Both the position numbers and the translations under genes were made by a program. This document shows, piece by piece, positions 1 to 10,625 of a DNA stretch of 64,000 nt. Source of the stretch: Cryptomeria japonica. Taxonomy: Eukaryota; Streptophyta; Pinopsida; Cupressales; Cupressaceae. Below the pieces are notes generated by a model. That model was not told the origin of the DNA. It was given only the letters and a program-made list of their open reading frames with translations, and searched no databases. The stretch covers positions 815,256,569 to 815,320,568 of the forward strand of contig NC_081414.1 in assembly GCF_030272615.1 (NCBI RefSeq), written 5' to 3'. Numbering within the stretch: the first letter of the stretch is position 1; the number at the start of each line of letters is the position of its first letter.

Positions 1-335
1 CCAGTGCAAATGTTTCATTGTAATCAATTCCCTCTTTCTGTGAATATCCCTTACATACCAATCTTGCTTTGTTTCTGATTACCATGCCATCTTCATTAAG
101 TTTATTTCTAAAAACCCATTTAGTCCCAATTACATTTTTGTCTTTAGGTCGGGAAACTAATGACCAAGTGTTATTCCTTTCAATTTGTTCCAATTCATCT
201 TCCATTGCTTTAATCCAATATTTATCTTCACATGCCTCATTAATTGATGTAGGTTCAATTTGAGAAATAAGACATACCTCCTCATTTACCAATCTTCCTC
301 TAGTCATAACTCCTTGAAATTTGTTTCCAATTATC
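1..335 (-). pseudogene. Copia A reverse transcriptase, N-terminal fragment
   Basis: The minus-strand frame gives the conserved copia RT entry block: an acidic stretch with W-I-K-A-M, then [12 protein letters not shown] and [10 protein letters not shown], ending in the GIDYNETF motif at the window edge. These are the first ~110 residues of the copia RT (RVT_2) domain, which copies element RNA into DNA. The FVDD catalytic box lies beyond the window. A stop falls near 335-337 in the linker upstream, so this copy is not part of an open polyprotein. Confidence 0.88.
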
Positions 336-344
336 TAATCTTTA

Positions 345-1425
345 GAATGATTCAATCTTACATATCAGGGTGTTTTTGCTTGCTATTGTTCTTTAGTGAC
401 TGTTGAATCTCCAAATGATGCTAGTGTAACTGGATCATTATTCTATACTGGTGTATTCATAATAGGTTCATTTTTTATTATCTCTATTACCGGTTCAGAG
501 TCTGTGTACCTTGAATTTCCTCTAAATTGTTCATCAATCTTCACATTTGCACTCTCAACAATTTTTTGTAATCTCTTGTTAAAACATCTATATGCCTTGC
601 TCTTAGATGAATAACCAAGAAATATTCCTTCATCACTTATAGGATCAAATTTGCCAATATATTAATCTCTTCTAATATAACATTTACTTCCAAATATTCT
701 GAAATATTTAAGAGTAGGAGTATTACCAAACCATAGTTCATGTGGGGTCTTATCCGTTTCTCCTTTGATGTGAACTCTATTGAATGTATAAACAATTGTA
801 TTGACCTTTTCTCTCTAGTATATATGATGTAGATTTGCTTCTAATACCATACTTCTAGTTGCATCCAAGATAGTTTTGTTTTTCCTTTCCACAACTCCAT
901 TCTGCTGGGGTGTCCGAGGTGTTGACAATTGTCTTTTGATCCCATTCACTTCACAAAATGTATTAAATTCCTTATATGTGAACTCACCTCCTTGATCTGA
1001 TCTCAAACATTTGATTTTCTTGCCGGTTTCATTTTCTACCATCACCTTGAATAGTTTGAATTTCCCAAATGCTTCAAATTTTTCTTTGAGAAAAGTAACC
1101 CAACACATTCTAGAATAGTCATCAATGATTAGCATAAAGAATCTATCTCCTTGTATACTTTTAGTTCTTGCTAGACCACATAAATTAGTATGAATTAAAT
1201 CAAGAACATTGTTATACTTCTCTGGAATACTTTTGAAAGTTGCTCTAACCTACTTTCCAAATTGAAATTCCTTACATACCAGATTGTGAGGTTTAACAAT
1301 CTTACGTAAATCTCTAACTACCTTAGTAGTATTGATTTTCACAATGCAATCAAAATTTACATGAAAAAGTCTTTTATGCCATAACCAAGTTTCATCAATG
1401 TGTGAAATCAAACATGCTTTCTCAT
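345..1425 (-). pseudogene. Copia A integrase (decayed)
   Basis: This is the rve-type integrase that would insert the cDNA into host chromatin. On the minus strand the zinc-binding HHCC region (W-L-W-H-K-R near 1370-1385) is followed by the core. The longest open piece is 815-1135, with D-D-Y-S-R, LRSDQGGEFT and NGVVERKN, giving the second catalytic Asp and the catalytic Glu. The first catalytic Asp, usually in H-T-D-L-C-G, is Asn here (H-T-N-L-C-G, near 1180-1195). The second cysteine of the zinc finger C-x2-C is Phe. A TAG at 1250-1252 replaces the Gln codon still present in Copia C. The C-terminal part (GKTPHELWFG-like, then KCYIRRD, GKFDP, FLGYS) continues to ~600 with further stops. Confidence 0.9.
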
Positions 1426-1432
1426 TGTTGTT

Positions 1433-1790
1433 TTAATGAAAGATATTACCTATAGTCTGATTACCGGTTGCAATTTCCAAACCAGTTCTGTTTAAGATTT
1501 TGCATTTACCATTCTTGAATTGTAACTGAAATCCTTTCTCAACTAATCGACCAACACTCAAAAGATTATGCTTCAAACCTTCAACATAGTAAACATTATC
1601 AATATTTTGTTTACCATCAGAAGATATAGTGCCTTTTCCTTTGATCAAACAAGCTTTATCATCTCCAAATCTTACTAGACCTCCATTGTAATCCTAAAAG
1701 GTTAAGAATTTACTTTTATGTCTAGTCATATGATGTGAACATCCTGAATCAATAATCCATTCATCCTTATCTTCAAATTTATCTGCCAGG
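1433..1790 (-). pseudogene. Copia A aspartic protease
   Basis: The minus-strand frame begins with W-I-I-D-S-G-C-S-H-H-M-T (near 1725-1765), the D-S-G active site of copia retropepsins, and continues through IKGKGTIS, NVYYVEGLKHNLLSV and GNIFH. It would cut the Gag-Pol polyprotein. A TAG at 1694-1696 sits where Copia C has a Gln codon, and the frame closes at 1433. The gag frame upstream ends at a TAG (1793-1795) where Copia C reads Gln, so gag and protease were originally one polyprotein. Confidence 0.88.
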
Positions 1791-1792
1791 GC

Positions 1793-2884
1793 CTACTCTA
1801 CCCGTTGAACAGTAGGTGTCGGTTGATCTTCTATTATAGCAACAAAAGCCCATCCATTATCTATTGGGTCCTCATGAGAATCAACAGTAACTCCTTCATC
1901 AGCATAATAACAAGATTTGTCTTTGTTCTTCTTGAACTTGTATTTTTGATAGTTAGGGTTAGGCTTATATGTTCTTTTAGCTTCTTCTCTTAATCTTGCA
2001 TGTCTATCAAGACATCTAGATGCCATATGACCAATCTTATTATAATTAAAACATTTAAAGGGTGCTTTGCCTTCATACTTATTTCCAATTGGACCTTTAG
2101 GCATTTTCCTTGCAAATAGTGCTTCAAGTTCTTCAAGTTCTTCATTTTCTCTCGTCCTTTCTTCAAGTTCTCTTGCATAGAAGGCTTTCCAATCAGATTT
2201 GTCAAGTGATAATGATGCTGCTGAAGTTGATGATGATGCCTTAAAAGCTAGATCTATCTTGATATTAGTAATAGGACCAAATTCCTCAAGTTCAAAAGCT
2301 AAAAGTTTTCCAACCAAAGTGTCTCTAGATACTGATGCATTAGGCATTTTTCTTAATTCATTTATAGCAGTAACTTTGATTTTATACACCGGTGGAGAAG
2401 CTCTTAAAACTTTAGAAATAATCTCATCTTCACTTAAGGTTCCTCCACAATATTGTATACCCAAAACAATTTCATTTACTCTTTCCATAAAAGAAGAAAT
2501 TCTTTCATCTTCTTCCATTTTCAGACTTTCATACCTAACCCGGAAGCATTCAAGTTTTGCAATTTTTACTGTTGAATCTCCTTCATTCAATGTTTCCAGT
2601 TTGTCCCAAATAGCTTTAGCAGTAGATCTATCTGACAATCCCATGACTTGCTGATTTGACAATGTGCTCAAAAGTGCTTCTCTTGCTTTGTAATCATTTT
2701 CCTCATCTTTTCCCAAGGTAGGTGGGTTAGGCTGACCAAGAGTAGGAGCAGTATAACCATTCTTTGTAACCTCCCATATATCCTTTCCAATGCAATTCAA
2801 GTGTGTCTCCATCCCGATCTTCCATATGCCATAGTTAGTTCCATCAAGTTTCAGACAGTCCTTCCTGAAATAGTTAGAAGACAT
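1793..2884 (-). pseudogene. Copia A gag polyprotein (UBN2-type capsid and zinc knuckle)
   Basis: This is a 363-codon minus-strand frame. The start is the ATG at 2884, which opens with M-S-S-N-Y-F; copias C and D have the same position. Residues ~1-200 are the copia gag capsid region (W-D-x-L, then E-x-L-x-x-F-x-V-R-Y). A charged E-L-E-E-L-E-A-L-F-A-R segment follows, then one CCHC knuckle, C-F-N-Y-N-K-I-G-H-M-A-S-R-C, whose second Cys is Tyr (weakened). The tail is rich in K and N. Gag packages element RNA into virus-like particles in the cytoplasm. The terminating TAG is probably a mutated Gln codon rather than a natural end, since Copia C has CAG there. Confidence 0.9.
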
Positions 2885-2927
2885 TGGATCTCCTCAAGCT
2901 GTTAAACTTCTACAAAAAGAGGACTAA

Positions 2928-2941
2928 GCTTTGATACCAAT
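2928..2941 (-). other. Primer-binding site of Copia A (initiator tRNA-Met type)
   Basis: The minus strand reads ATTGGTATCAAAGC directly after the LTR end. This matches the complement of the plant initiator tRNA-Met 3' end (TGGTATCAGAGC) with one mismatch. It primes minus-strand cDNA synthesis. Confidence 0.85.
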
Positions 2942-3173
2942 TGCTAGGTCCCAGAGACAACTTGGGGGGGGGGGTGAATCAGCTGTCCAATAAATTCAAC
3001 CAAAAGTAACTTAACAAAAACTTAATGCTTAATATCGGTAAACCAAATACTAGTGTTTTGCATAAGTCTCTGTCTTGCCGGTGAACATAACCAAAGTTCT
3101 CCAAATGCTAATAAGTGTTGACAGGTGTTGACATCAATCAAAAAACCATATCAACATATCCAAAATACCAACA
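2942..3173 (-). repeat. 5' LTR of Copia A, shortened to 232 bp
   Basis: It has TG...CA ends (plus strand begins TGCTAGGTCCC and ends AATACCAACA). Both ends match the Copia D LTRs (1060 and 863 bp), but the middle is missing. The join lies in CGGTAAACCAAATACTAGTG, where the long LTRs have a CCGGTGAACCAAAT-like word on both sides of the lost part. An internal deletion between short direct repeats explains it. The promoter region is among the lost sequence. Confidence 0.85.
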
Positions 3174-4490
3174 AGCTTCAGCAGTAGATAAATAAGTGCA
3201 TGACTGCTTCTTGCTTATCCATGAAACAAGTTTCTTTCCAGGAAAGAAAGCTCCACTGGATGTGCTCTTTCAGTCATCAACATCTCGAGCCCAATCTGCA
3301 TCTATATATACACATAATGTAAAGTCATCATTTTTAGGATACCACAAAACCATATTCAGTTATTCCCTACAAATGCCTGAAAATCCTTTTCACCGCACTC
3401 TCATGATTTTCTCTAGGATCACTCTGATATCTTGATACAATATAAAATGCATTCATTATATCCAATCTAGTCTGAGTTAGATATAACAAAACACCAATCA
3501 TAGACTTGTACCTTATAGGAATTACCAGCGTAGATGCATCATTCTTTGTTAATTTATCACTTTTAACCATCAAAGTACTAATCGGTTTACAATTTTCTAG
3601 CCCAAATTTATTCAACAACTCTCTAGCATACTTAGTTTGACAGATGAAAATACCTTTATTAGTTTGAGTAATCTACAAACCTAAGAAACAATACATCTCC
3701 CCAATCATACCCATCTCAAATTCATTCTTCACATTGTTAGAGAATTCCATACACAACTTATCTTCACCTCCAAAAATGATATCATCAACAAAGACCTCAA
3801 TAATAAATATGTCATCATCAATGATCTTATAATATATATTACTATCAGCATTTACCTTTAGTGAAATGAAGCTTCAAAAGATATTTATTCAGTCTTGCAT
3901 ACCAAGCTCTAGGGGCTTGTTTTAATCCATATAAAGCTTTCTTTAACCTGCAAACCATGTTTTTGTCATTTGAAAGTGAAAATCCATCAGGTTGCTCAAT
4001 ATAAACTTCCTCTTCAAGATCTCCATTCAGAAATGCACACTAAACATCCATCTAATAAACCTTGTAGTTCTTATGTGCAACATAAGCAAGAAATAATCCC
4101 AGCTTCAATCCTAGCTACCAGTGCAAAGGTTTCACAATAATCAATTCCTTTCTTTTGAGAATATCCTTTACAAACCAATCTAGATTTATTCCTCATAACT
4201 TGTCCATCCTCACTCAATTTATTCTTAAAAACCCATTTAGTTCCAATAACATTCTTATTTTTAGGTCGGGGAACTAAAGTCCACGTGTTACTCTTTTCTA
4301 TTTGATCTAATTCTTCTTCCATAGCTTTCATCCAACTTTCATCTTTACAAGCTTCAATTACTAATGCCGGTTCAACTTGAGAAATAAAACATACCTCATC
4401 AGCTACCAACCTTCTTCTTGTCATCACTCCTTTTCTTTTATCTCCAATGATTTGATCTTCTAAATTATTCAACCTTACATACCGAGGATT
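3174..4490 (-). pseudogene. Copia B reverse transcriptase - RNase H (decayed)
   Basis: The minus strand carries RT block GTKWVFKNKLSEDG and [10 protein letters not shown]-like text in 4071-4472, a degenerate F-V-D-D region near 3770-3800 (frameshifted), then KSMIGVLLYLTQTR and the RNase H junction VKRIFRHL in 3367-3618. The RNase H is cut at an S-T-A-E-A stretch exactly where the LTR of Copia A begins. At least four frameshifts or stops separate these pieces. The function would have been RNA-templated DNA synthesis and removal of the RNA strand. Confidence 0.82.
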
Positions 4491-4559
4491 CTTTTGATTT
4501 TATGTTCCTTTGTCCTGATCTTCAGTTACTGTTAAATTTTTCGATACTACCGCAGTAAC

Positions 4560-5795
4560 TAGTTCAACATTTTGTTCCAATGTAGGTGCTATCACTTCAC
4601 TTATGATCATTTCCAATATCATTTCTCTCTCATAACCTTTTATTTGACTTCTATTCTACTCATCCACTTTGACATTTGTGCTCTCTACAATTCTCTGCAA
4701 TCTTTTGTTATAACATCTATATGCTTTTCTTTTATTAGAATAACCAAAAAATAATCCTTCATCACATCTAGGATCAAACTTTCCAATGGAATGATCTCTT
4801 TTAATATATAATTTACTACCAAAGATTCTAAAATACTTAACCATCGGTGTATGACCAAACCATAGCTAATAAGGTGTCTTATCGGTATCTCCTTTGATAT
4901 GAACTCTGTTCAATGTGTATACTGTCATGCTTACAGCTTCTCTCGAGTAGATATGAGGCAGATTAGCTTTCATCATCATAGTTCTAGTTGCATCCAAGAT
5001 AGTTTTGTTCTTCCTTTTCACAACTCCACTCTGCTAAGGTGTCTGGGGTGCAAACAACTGTCTCCATATCCCATTGTCTCCATATCCCATTCTTCTCACA
5101 ATAGCAGTTAAATTCACTAGATGTGAATTCTCCACCCTGATCTGACCTTAAACATTTTAATCTTCAATCTTGTCTCTATCTTAACTTTAATTTTAAATAT
5201 TTTAAACTTTTCAAATGCTTTAGACTTCTCCCTTAGAAAAGTAACCCACATCATTCTTGAATAGTCGTCAATGATTAGCATGAAATATCTATCACCCTAA
5301 AAACTTTTGATTCTAGCAAGACCAAATAAATTAGTATGAATAAGATCAAGAACATCATTAGATTTGTCCTATATACTCTTAAAATAAGTTCTGACTTGCT
5401 TTCCCGTTTGACATTCCTTACATACCGGATTATAGGGCTTTACAATCTTAGGTATATCTCTGACTACCTTAGTAGAACTGATCTTGAAAAAGCAATCAAA
5501 ATTCACATGACATGACCTCTTATGCCATAGACAACTCTCATCAATTTATGTAATCAAACATTTCTTCTCACCGGATTTCAAATGAAAGATATTACCTTTA
5601 GTCTATGTACTGGTTGCAATCTCAAATCCAAATTTGTTGATAATCTTGCATTTTGCATCCTTGAACTGTAACTGCAATCCCTTATCCACCAGCTTTCCTA
5701 CATAAAATATTATTCGTTAAACCTTCAACATAATAAACATTATTAGTGTTATGCTTACCATCCAATGATATTGTTCTTCCCTTGATCATAATCAT
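4560..5795 (-). pseudogene. Copia B integrase and C-terminal part of protease (decayed)
   Basis: Minus-strand pieces are recognisable. The integrase C-terminal region (G-S-K-L-Y, GKFDPRCDEG, F-F-G-Y-S-N) lies in 4656-4844. The core (W-V-T-F-L-R-E-K, DQGGEFTS near 5120-5140) and the H-T-D/Y-C zinc region lie further right. The protease tail (SLDGKHNTNNVYYVEGL) is near 5715-5790. A short duplicated stretch at 5062-5098 (CATATCCCATTGTCTC) disturbs the core. Nothing here is translatable as one product. Confidence 0.78.
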
Positions 5796-5948
5796 TTATT
5801 TTATGTTTTTCGAAGTTTTGGTCTTTGTAGTTGATACACTGCAAAAATGGTCCGATGCACTGCAGAATGAACTGTATGCATTGTTTAACTTGGTATATGC
5901 ACTATTATGGTAGGGATATACACTAAACTATTAGACCAATGCATTTTT
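5796..5948. other. Short unassigned segment left of Copia E
   Basis: No gene seen. The sequence is rich in degenerate TGCACT/TGCATT words and continues, once Copia E is removed, into 13749 onward. It belongs to whatever occupied this site before E arrived. Confidence 0.5.
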
Positions 5949-7491
5949 TGATAGTTTTGATACTTAATATAAGTACAGATCCAATAACCAACAAGATGAG
6001 AGGGGGGGGGGTGAATCATACAAAATTAATCATCGATAAAAACATCAGATTCAACCTCGGTAACATATATTTTAGTAATATAGCCAAAACTGTTAAACAT
6101 GCAAACTCAAAAGCCTATAAACATCATAAACCTCATAACACCAGATTTAACGTGGAAACCCAAATAGGGAAAAACCATTGTGGGATTTCGGACCCACTAA
6201 GAAATACACTCTTCTAGAGTATGCTTGGTTAAAAGCAAATCCTATTAAAGATTACAAACACATTGCTAGATGTGACCTGGTAAAGAGATTTCCCTCAGAT
6301 TTGTTAGGATCTTCACCTTGTTAGAAGTGACCTTGTTAAAGGATTTCAAACACTCAATCAAAATGTCACCTTGCTAGAGGGTTTTACAAATAAGACTGTT
6401 AAGTCCACTCGATTAAGAGATTTTTTTCACTTTCACAAAATAACAGCAATAAAATCTATCTGCAACTTCACATCTAAAATGCTAAAGCATATTCCTATTT
6501 GTTCAATACAATCTAGATATAGAACTAATCTTGTCTATCTACTAGGCTTCTATACTCTATTATTCTAATAGGTCTTCAAGCTTCTATGCTCAGTAATCAC
6601 TATGTAGCATCCCTGTGCATACACTTGCCCGCATACATTGTCTATCAATAGTTTCCTATTTATAAACAATTAGGTAACTGCTTAATCTCCTTGATCACAT
6701 TTCCCATGATCAATCATAGCCATTAGATCTTTGATCTTGTCCAGGTTCAACGCATCTTTCGATCTGAAAAAGTTTAACCCCACCTTGGAACTTGCATAGT
6801 CTTGGAACTTGTGCTAGGGTATTGCGGTTCAATATGAGTTGTAGATCTTTATGCCGACTTTCCATTGCCTTGGATTCGTTAACAAACTTCATCCATGGCT
6901 CACCAATCATTGATTAGTTCCAGCTCATCAGCTTCCTTCACTAAATAACGCATGTAAACATTTAATGCATTCTATTATAGCTTGGTTACAACTCGGTAAC
7001 AACTTGGTGAATACTAAACTTCACTCGGTAGACATTCTGCCTTCATTAACCGATAGCGATAACCTTAGGGTTTACCGACTAGGTTCCTTAGGGTTTACCG
7101 ACTAGGTTCTTTGCTTGATAACATAGTATAGTATTAACCTTTACATTTTACAACATATGTATGATGTTAAAACAATCTAAAACATCATGATCTCATCATT
7201 GTCTGACACGGTACTAGTTGCCCATTGAATACCTTATTCATCCCCTTATTCATCATATTGTTTTCTGTGTTTTTTACTGACATCTTTATAATCTTCATAT
7301 CATACTTCTCAAGATATGGCAACATCATACTGAATTAGAAAATCAATTTCTTGACATCAATGACAAAATAATAATATCAAGACAATAAACATCTTTAATT
7401 AGTTATATCCATAATCATCAACAACCTTCTCAATAACCTTATGAAATGCCAACAATCTTTCATTGTTTGTTATAATGCAATATTGCCAACA
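5949..7491 (-). repeat. 3' LTR of Copia E (1543 bp)
   Basis: The plus strand begins TGATAGTTTTGATAC and ends ATTGCCAACA. It pairs with 12205-13748 over its full length. It contains a G-run next to TGAATCA (5999-6018) and, on the minus strand, a TATA-like TTTATAAATAGG (6653-6664). Confidence 0.95.
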
Positions 7492-7492
7492 A

Positions 7493-7504
7493 TCTCCCCC
7501 TTTG
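7493..7504 (-). other. Polypurine tract of Copia E
   Basis: The minus strand reads CAAAGGGGGAGA immediately upstream of the 3' LTR start (TGTTGGCAATATT). This is the plus-strand DNA primer site. Confidence 0.85.
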
Positions 7505-7955
7505 GCATTGATTGCAAAACCAATTGATTTGACCTTAAAAGATTTGGATTGCTGTGATTCTGAAATGTTGAAATGCTCTCCCCCATACATTAGACTTATC
7601 CTCTTCTCTTCTTTCCAATCTATAGTCTGCTCAATTTTCTTTTAGTCTTCTCCCCTGATAGGTCTTCTTCCCTTATATTAGTCTTCTCCCCTTTTGTAGG
7701 TCTTCTCCCCCTTTGACAACAATGCCAAAAAAGTAAAGAACTAAAACATAATTACTTTTTGTAAGAAATGATTTCCTGCTATTGTGTATCAACTGTGTCT
7801 CAGTCAGAGCATTTGTCTTCAATTCCTATTCCCGGTAATATTTCCTGTATTATTTCCTATACACCTTTAGAAAACATCCTAAAGTGTATAAATCAGCATC
7901 AACTCCCAAAAGATATGCAATAGAGTCATCGGATTGATGCTTTCACTGAACTTGG
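7505..7955 (-). other. 3' untranslated region of Copia E with repeated purine tracts
   Basis: No coding signal. Between 7645 and 7717 about four ~20-bp units of the form GTCTTCTCCCCT... follow each other. On the sense (minus) strand these are AGGGGAGAAGAC blocks resembling the true polypurine tract. One more purine block lies at 7576-7586. Confidence 0.6.
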
Positions 7956-8624
7956 TCAGTGAGTAGAAGATAGGGGTAGGACCCCTAACTTACTTCTGAG
8001 ATATTCAAAAGTGTCCCTTGGTAGTGGCTTGGTGAAGATATCTGCTATTTGTTCCTTTGTGCTAACATACTCCAACACCACTTTCTTTTCTTGAGCTTCT
8101 TCTCTAAGATAATGATATTTGATAGATATGTGCTTTGTCTTAGAGTGCATAATAGGATTCTTTGAAATATTAATGGCACTAGTATTTTCACAGAATATAG
8201 TTACTGGCTCGGTAACTTTCTCATTTATACCTTCCAACAATTGTTTGATTCAAGAAATGTTGGTACAATTCAATGCTACAACAACATATTCAGCTTCTGT
8301 TGTTGACTGTGAAACACATCCTTGTTTCTTGCTAAGCCAACTCACTAGTCTTTCTCCTAAAAAGAAAGCTCCTCCACTTGTGCTTTTTTTGTCATCAAGG
8401 TTGCTTGCCCAATCAGCATCAGTATAAACTTTTAAATCAAAATCATTTCCTTTATGATATACTAAGCCATAATCCTTTGTGCCTTTCAAGTATCTAAAGA
8501 TTCTTTTGACTGCTGTCATGTGTGTTTCCTTAGGATCTGCAGAGAATCTTGCAACTATACCTACTGCATGTGCTATATCTGGTCTACTGTGAACAACATA
8601 TTGTAGCTTTCCAATCATGGATCA
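7956..8624 (-). pseudogene. Copia E RNase H and RT C-terminus
   Basis: Two minus-strand open pieces (8250-8618 and 7956-8240) read through the RT tail (S-M-I-G-K-L-Q-Y-V, VKRIFRYLKGT) into RNase H: YTDADWASN, the T-E-A-E-Y Glu, then HSKTKHIS and EQIADIFTKPLP near the end. The third RNase H acid is C-E-N instead of the usual C-D-N. A TGA at 8250-8252 replaces a Trp codon and a TGA at 8622-8624 replaces an Arg codon. The product would degrade the RNA template. The natural C-terminus is the stop at 7956. Confidence 0.9.
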
Positions 8625-9515
8625 GTAAGGTATCTCATCAATAGATGTAGATTCATCATTCTTTGACAATTTACAGTCGGTAGTCATAGGAGTACTTACT
8701 AGTTTTGAATCCTCCATTCCAAATTTCTTCAAGATTTCCTTTATGTACTTGGATTGAGTAATGAAAATCTCATTTTTCATTTGCAGCATCTGTAAACCTA
8801 TAAAATACTTTATCTCACCGATTAATGACATCTCAAATTCTTTGCTCATTTCATTTCCAAAGTTCTTGCATAAAGAGTGATTTCCACAAAATATAATATC
8901 ATCAACAAATATGGTTGAGATCAGCATTCCATTTTCATCATTCTTCATGTACATGTTGTTGTTCTCACTTGTCCTTATAAAACCAACCTTAATCAAATAA
9001 GAGTGAAATCTTTCATACCATGCTCTAGGTGCTTGTTTCAAACCAAATAAAGCTTTGTTCAATTTACATACCTGATCTTTATTATTGTCTTCAACAAATC
9101 CTTCAGGTTGTTCAATGAAAACTTCTTCTTCCAATATTCCATTCAGAAATGCAGATTTGACATCCATTTGATATACCTTGAAATTTTTGAAAGTAGCATA
9201 GGCCAACAATGTTCTTACTCCTTCAAGTCTAGCAACAAGTGCAAAAGTTTCACCATAATCAATTCCTTCTTATTGAGCATAACCTTTGCAAACTAGTCTT
9301 GCTTTGTTTCGAATGACCTCTCCTTTTTCATTTAGCTTGTTTTTGAAAATCCACTTTGTACCGATTACATTTTTGTCCTTCGGTCTTGGGATTTGTGTCC
9401 ATGTGTCATTCTTATTGATTTGATCAATCTCTTCTGTCATAGCATTTATCCAATCTTCACTGTTAAATACCTCTTTCACTATTCTTGGTTCAAATTCAGA
9501 TATCAGACATGTGTT
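8622..9515 (-). pseudogene. Copia E reverse transcriptase
   Basis: This is the RVT_2 domain on the minus strand. NVIGTKWIFKNKLNEKG and ARLVCKGYAQ lie in 9270-9479. [24 protein letters not shown] and the catalytic FVDDIIF box lie in 8622-9209, with the DD pair near 8895-8910. A TAA at 9270-9272 interrupts Q-E-G-I-D, most simply from a Gln CAA codon. All catalytic Asp codons are intact, so this was a functional enzyme until recently in evolutionary terms. Confidence 0.93.
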
Positions 9516-10620
9516 CTATCTTAGTTTGTTCCTTGTCATCATTGGATCATCCTTATCTCCTATAATCTAACTTGGTGCATGATGTTTTTTGACATACTTG
9601 GCTAATACAGGCTTGGAAGGCTCTGTATGATCTTCTTCATCACTCGGTAATTGGATATTCTCTTCATTTTCTTCAACAATCTTCTCAGTAAGACTTCTCG
9701 GTTGAACATAGACAAATTCATCATAGTCTTCTAGTTCCTTGGAATTTCCTTCATCATTTCTTTATGCAAATTCATCAATTTTCACATTTGCACTTTCTAC
9801 TATTTTGTTAGATGATTTGATCAGACATTTAAATGCTTTGCTTCTAGAAGAATAACCTAGAAATGTTCCTTCTTCACTTTTCTGATCAAATTTGCCATTT
9901 CTATCATCTTTGTGAACATAGCATCTACTTGCAAAGATTTTAAAATAACTTACATTAGGTTTCTTATCATATCAGATTTCATATGGTGTCTTCAAAGTAC
10001 CTTTCTTCAATTGAACTCGGTTCAAGGTGTAAACTGCTATGCTTATTACTTCTCTCCAAAATGTTTGTGGCACCTTCTTTTCAATCATCAGTGTTCTAGC
10101 ACAATCCACAATAGATCTGTTTCTTCTCTCAGCTATTCCATTCTGCTGTGGAGTTCTTGGTGCAGAGACTTGTCTTTTAATACCATGATCATTACAAAAT
10201 AAGTTGAACTCATTAGATGTGAACTCTCCTCCTCTATCTGATCTAAGACATTTCAGTTGTCTTCCTGTTTCATTTTCAACTCTTGCCTTCTACCATTTAA
10301 ACATTTGAACAGCTTCTGATTTTTCTTTTAAAAACATTACTGACATCATCCTTGAATAGTCATCCACAAATAATATGAAATATTTATCACCATAATAACT
10401 TTGAACTTTCATAGGACCACAAAGATCAGTGTGCACTAGATCTAAAATTCCCTTAGAAGTGTAAGACTTACTAGTAAAGCTTGATCTTGTCATCTTACCC
10501 ATCTGGCATCCTCGACACATAGCATTCTTAGTTTTTTCAAGACTCAGTAGACCTCTTACTCGGTGCTTCTTACTTATTTTGATGAGATTATCAAAATTTA
10601 CATGACAAAACCTTTTATGC
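9516..10620 (-). pseudogene. Copia E integrase and IN-RT linker
   Basis: The minus strand shows the zinc finger region (H-K-R-F-C-H near 10610; C-R-G-C-Q near 10495-10510), the core HTDLCGP, LFVDDYSRM, RSDRGGEFT and NGIAERRNR (all three catalytic acids D, D, E present), then GKFDQKSEEGTFLGYS and an acidic linker rich in E and D (9620-9760). Stops at 10290 (Gln codon), 9972 (Trp), 9762, 9567 and 9516 are all single transitions from sense codons. The enzyme would insert the cDNA. Confidence 0.9.
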
Positions 10621-10625
10621 CATAA

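Larger units (their letters stand above)
1..3173 (-). mobile_element. Ty1/copia element A (5' part, truncated by window edge)
   Basis: Read on the minus strand, this is a copia-type LTR retrotransposon in the order 5' LTR (2942-3173), primer-binding site, gag, protease, integrase and the first part of reverse transcriptase, which runs off the left edge. The order PR-IN-RT is diagnostic of Ty1/copia (Pseudoviridae). Its gag starts and core motifs match copias C and D in this window, so the three form one family. The LTR joins directly to the RNase H coding sequence of Copia B, so A was inserted into B. Several in-frame stops and a lost integrase aspartate make it dead. Confidence 0.93.
3174..5795 (-). 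mobile_element. Ty1/copia element B (internal fragment)
   Basis: A second copia, also minus strand. The RNase H end touches the LTR of Copia A at 3173/3174, and the remainder runs through RT and integrase into the start of protease, where similarity stops near 5795. Its RT is related to, but clearly diverged from, the A/C/D family. No LTR of its own is visible: the left end would lie beyond Copia A, and the gag/5' LTR end is gone. It is heavily frameshifted and older than Copia A. Confidence 0.85.

Noticed and set aside
815-1135. Individual open frames in the copias considered as separate genes
   Set aside because: They are pieces of one Gag-Pol polyprotein separated by mutations, as alignment between copies A, C, D and E shows.
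2199-2654. Plus-strand 151-codon frame opposite the gag of Copia A (also 39807-40175 and similar)
   Set aside because: Antisense shadow of gag; same position in the other copies and no independent motif.
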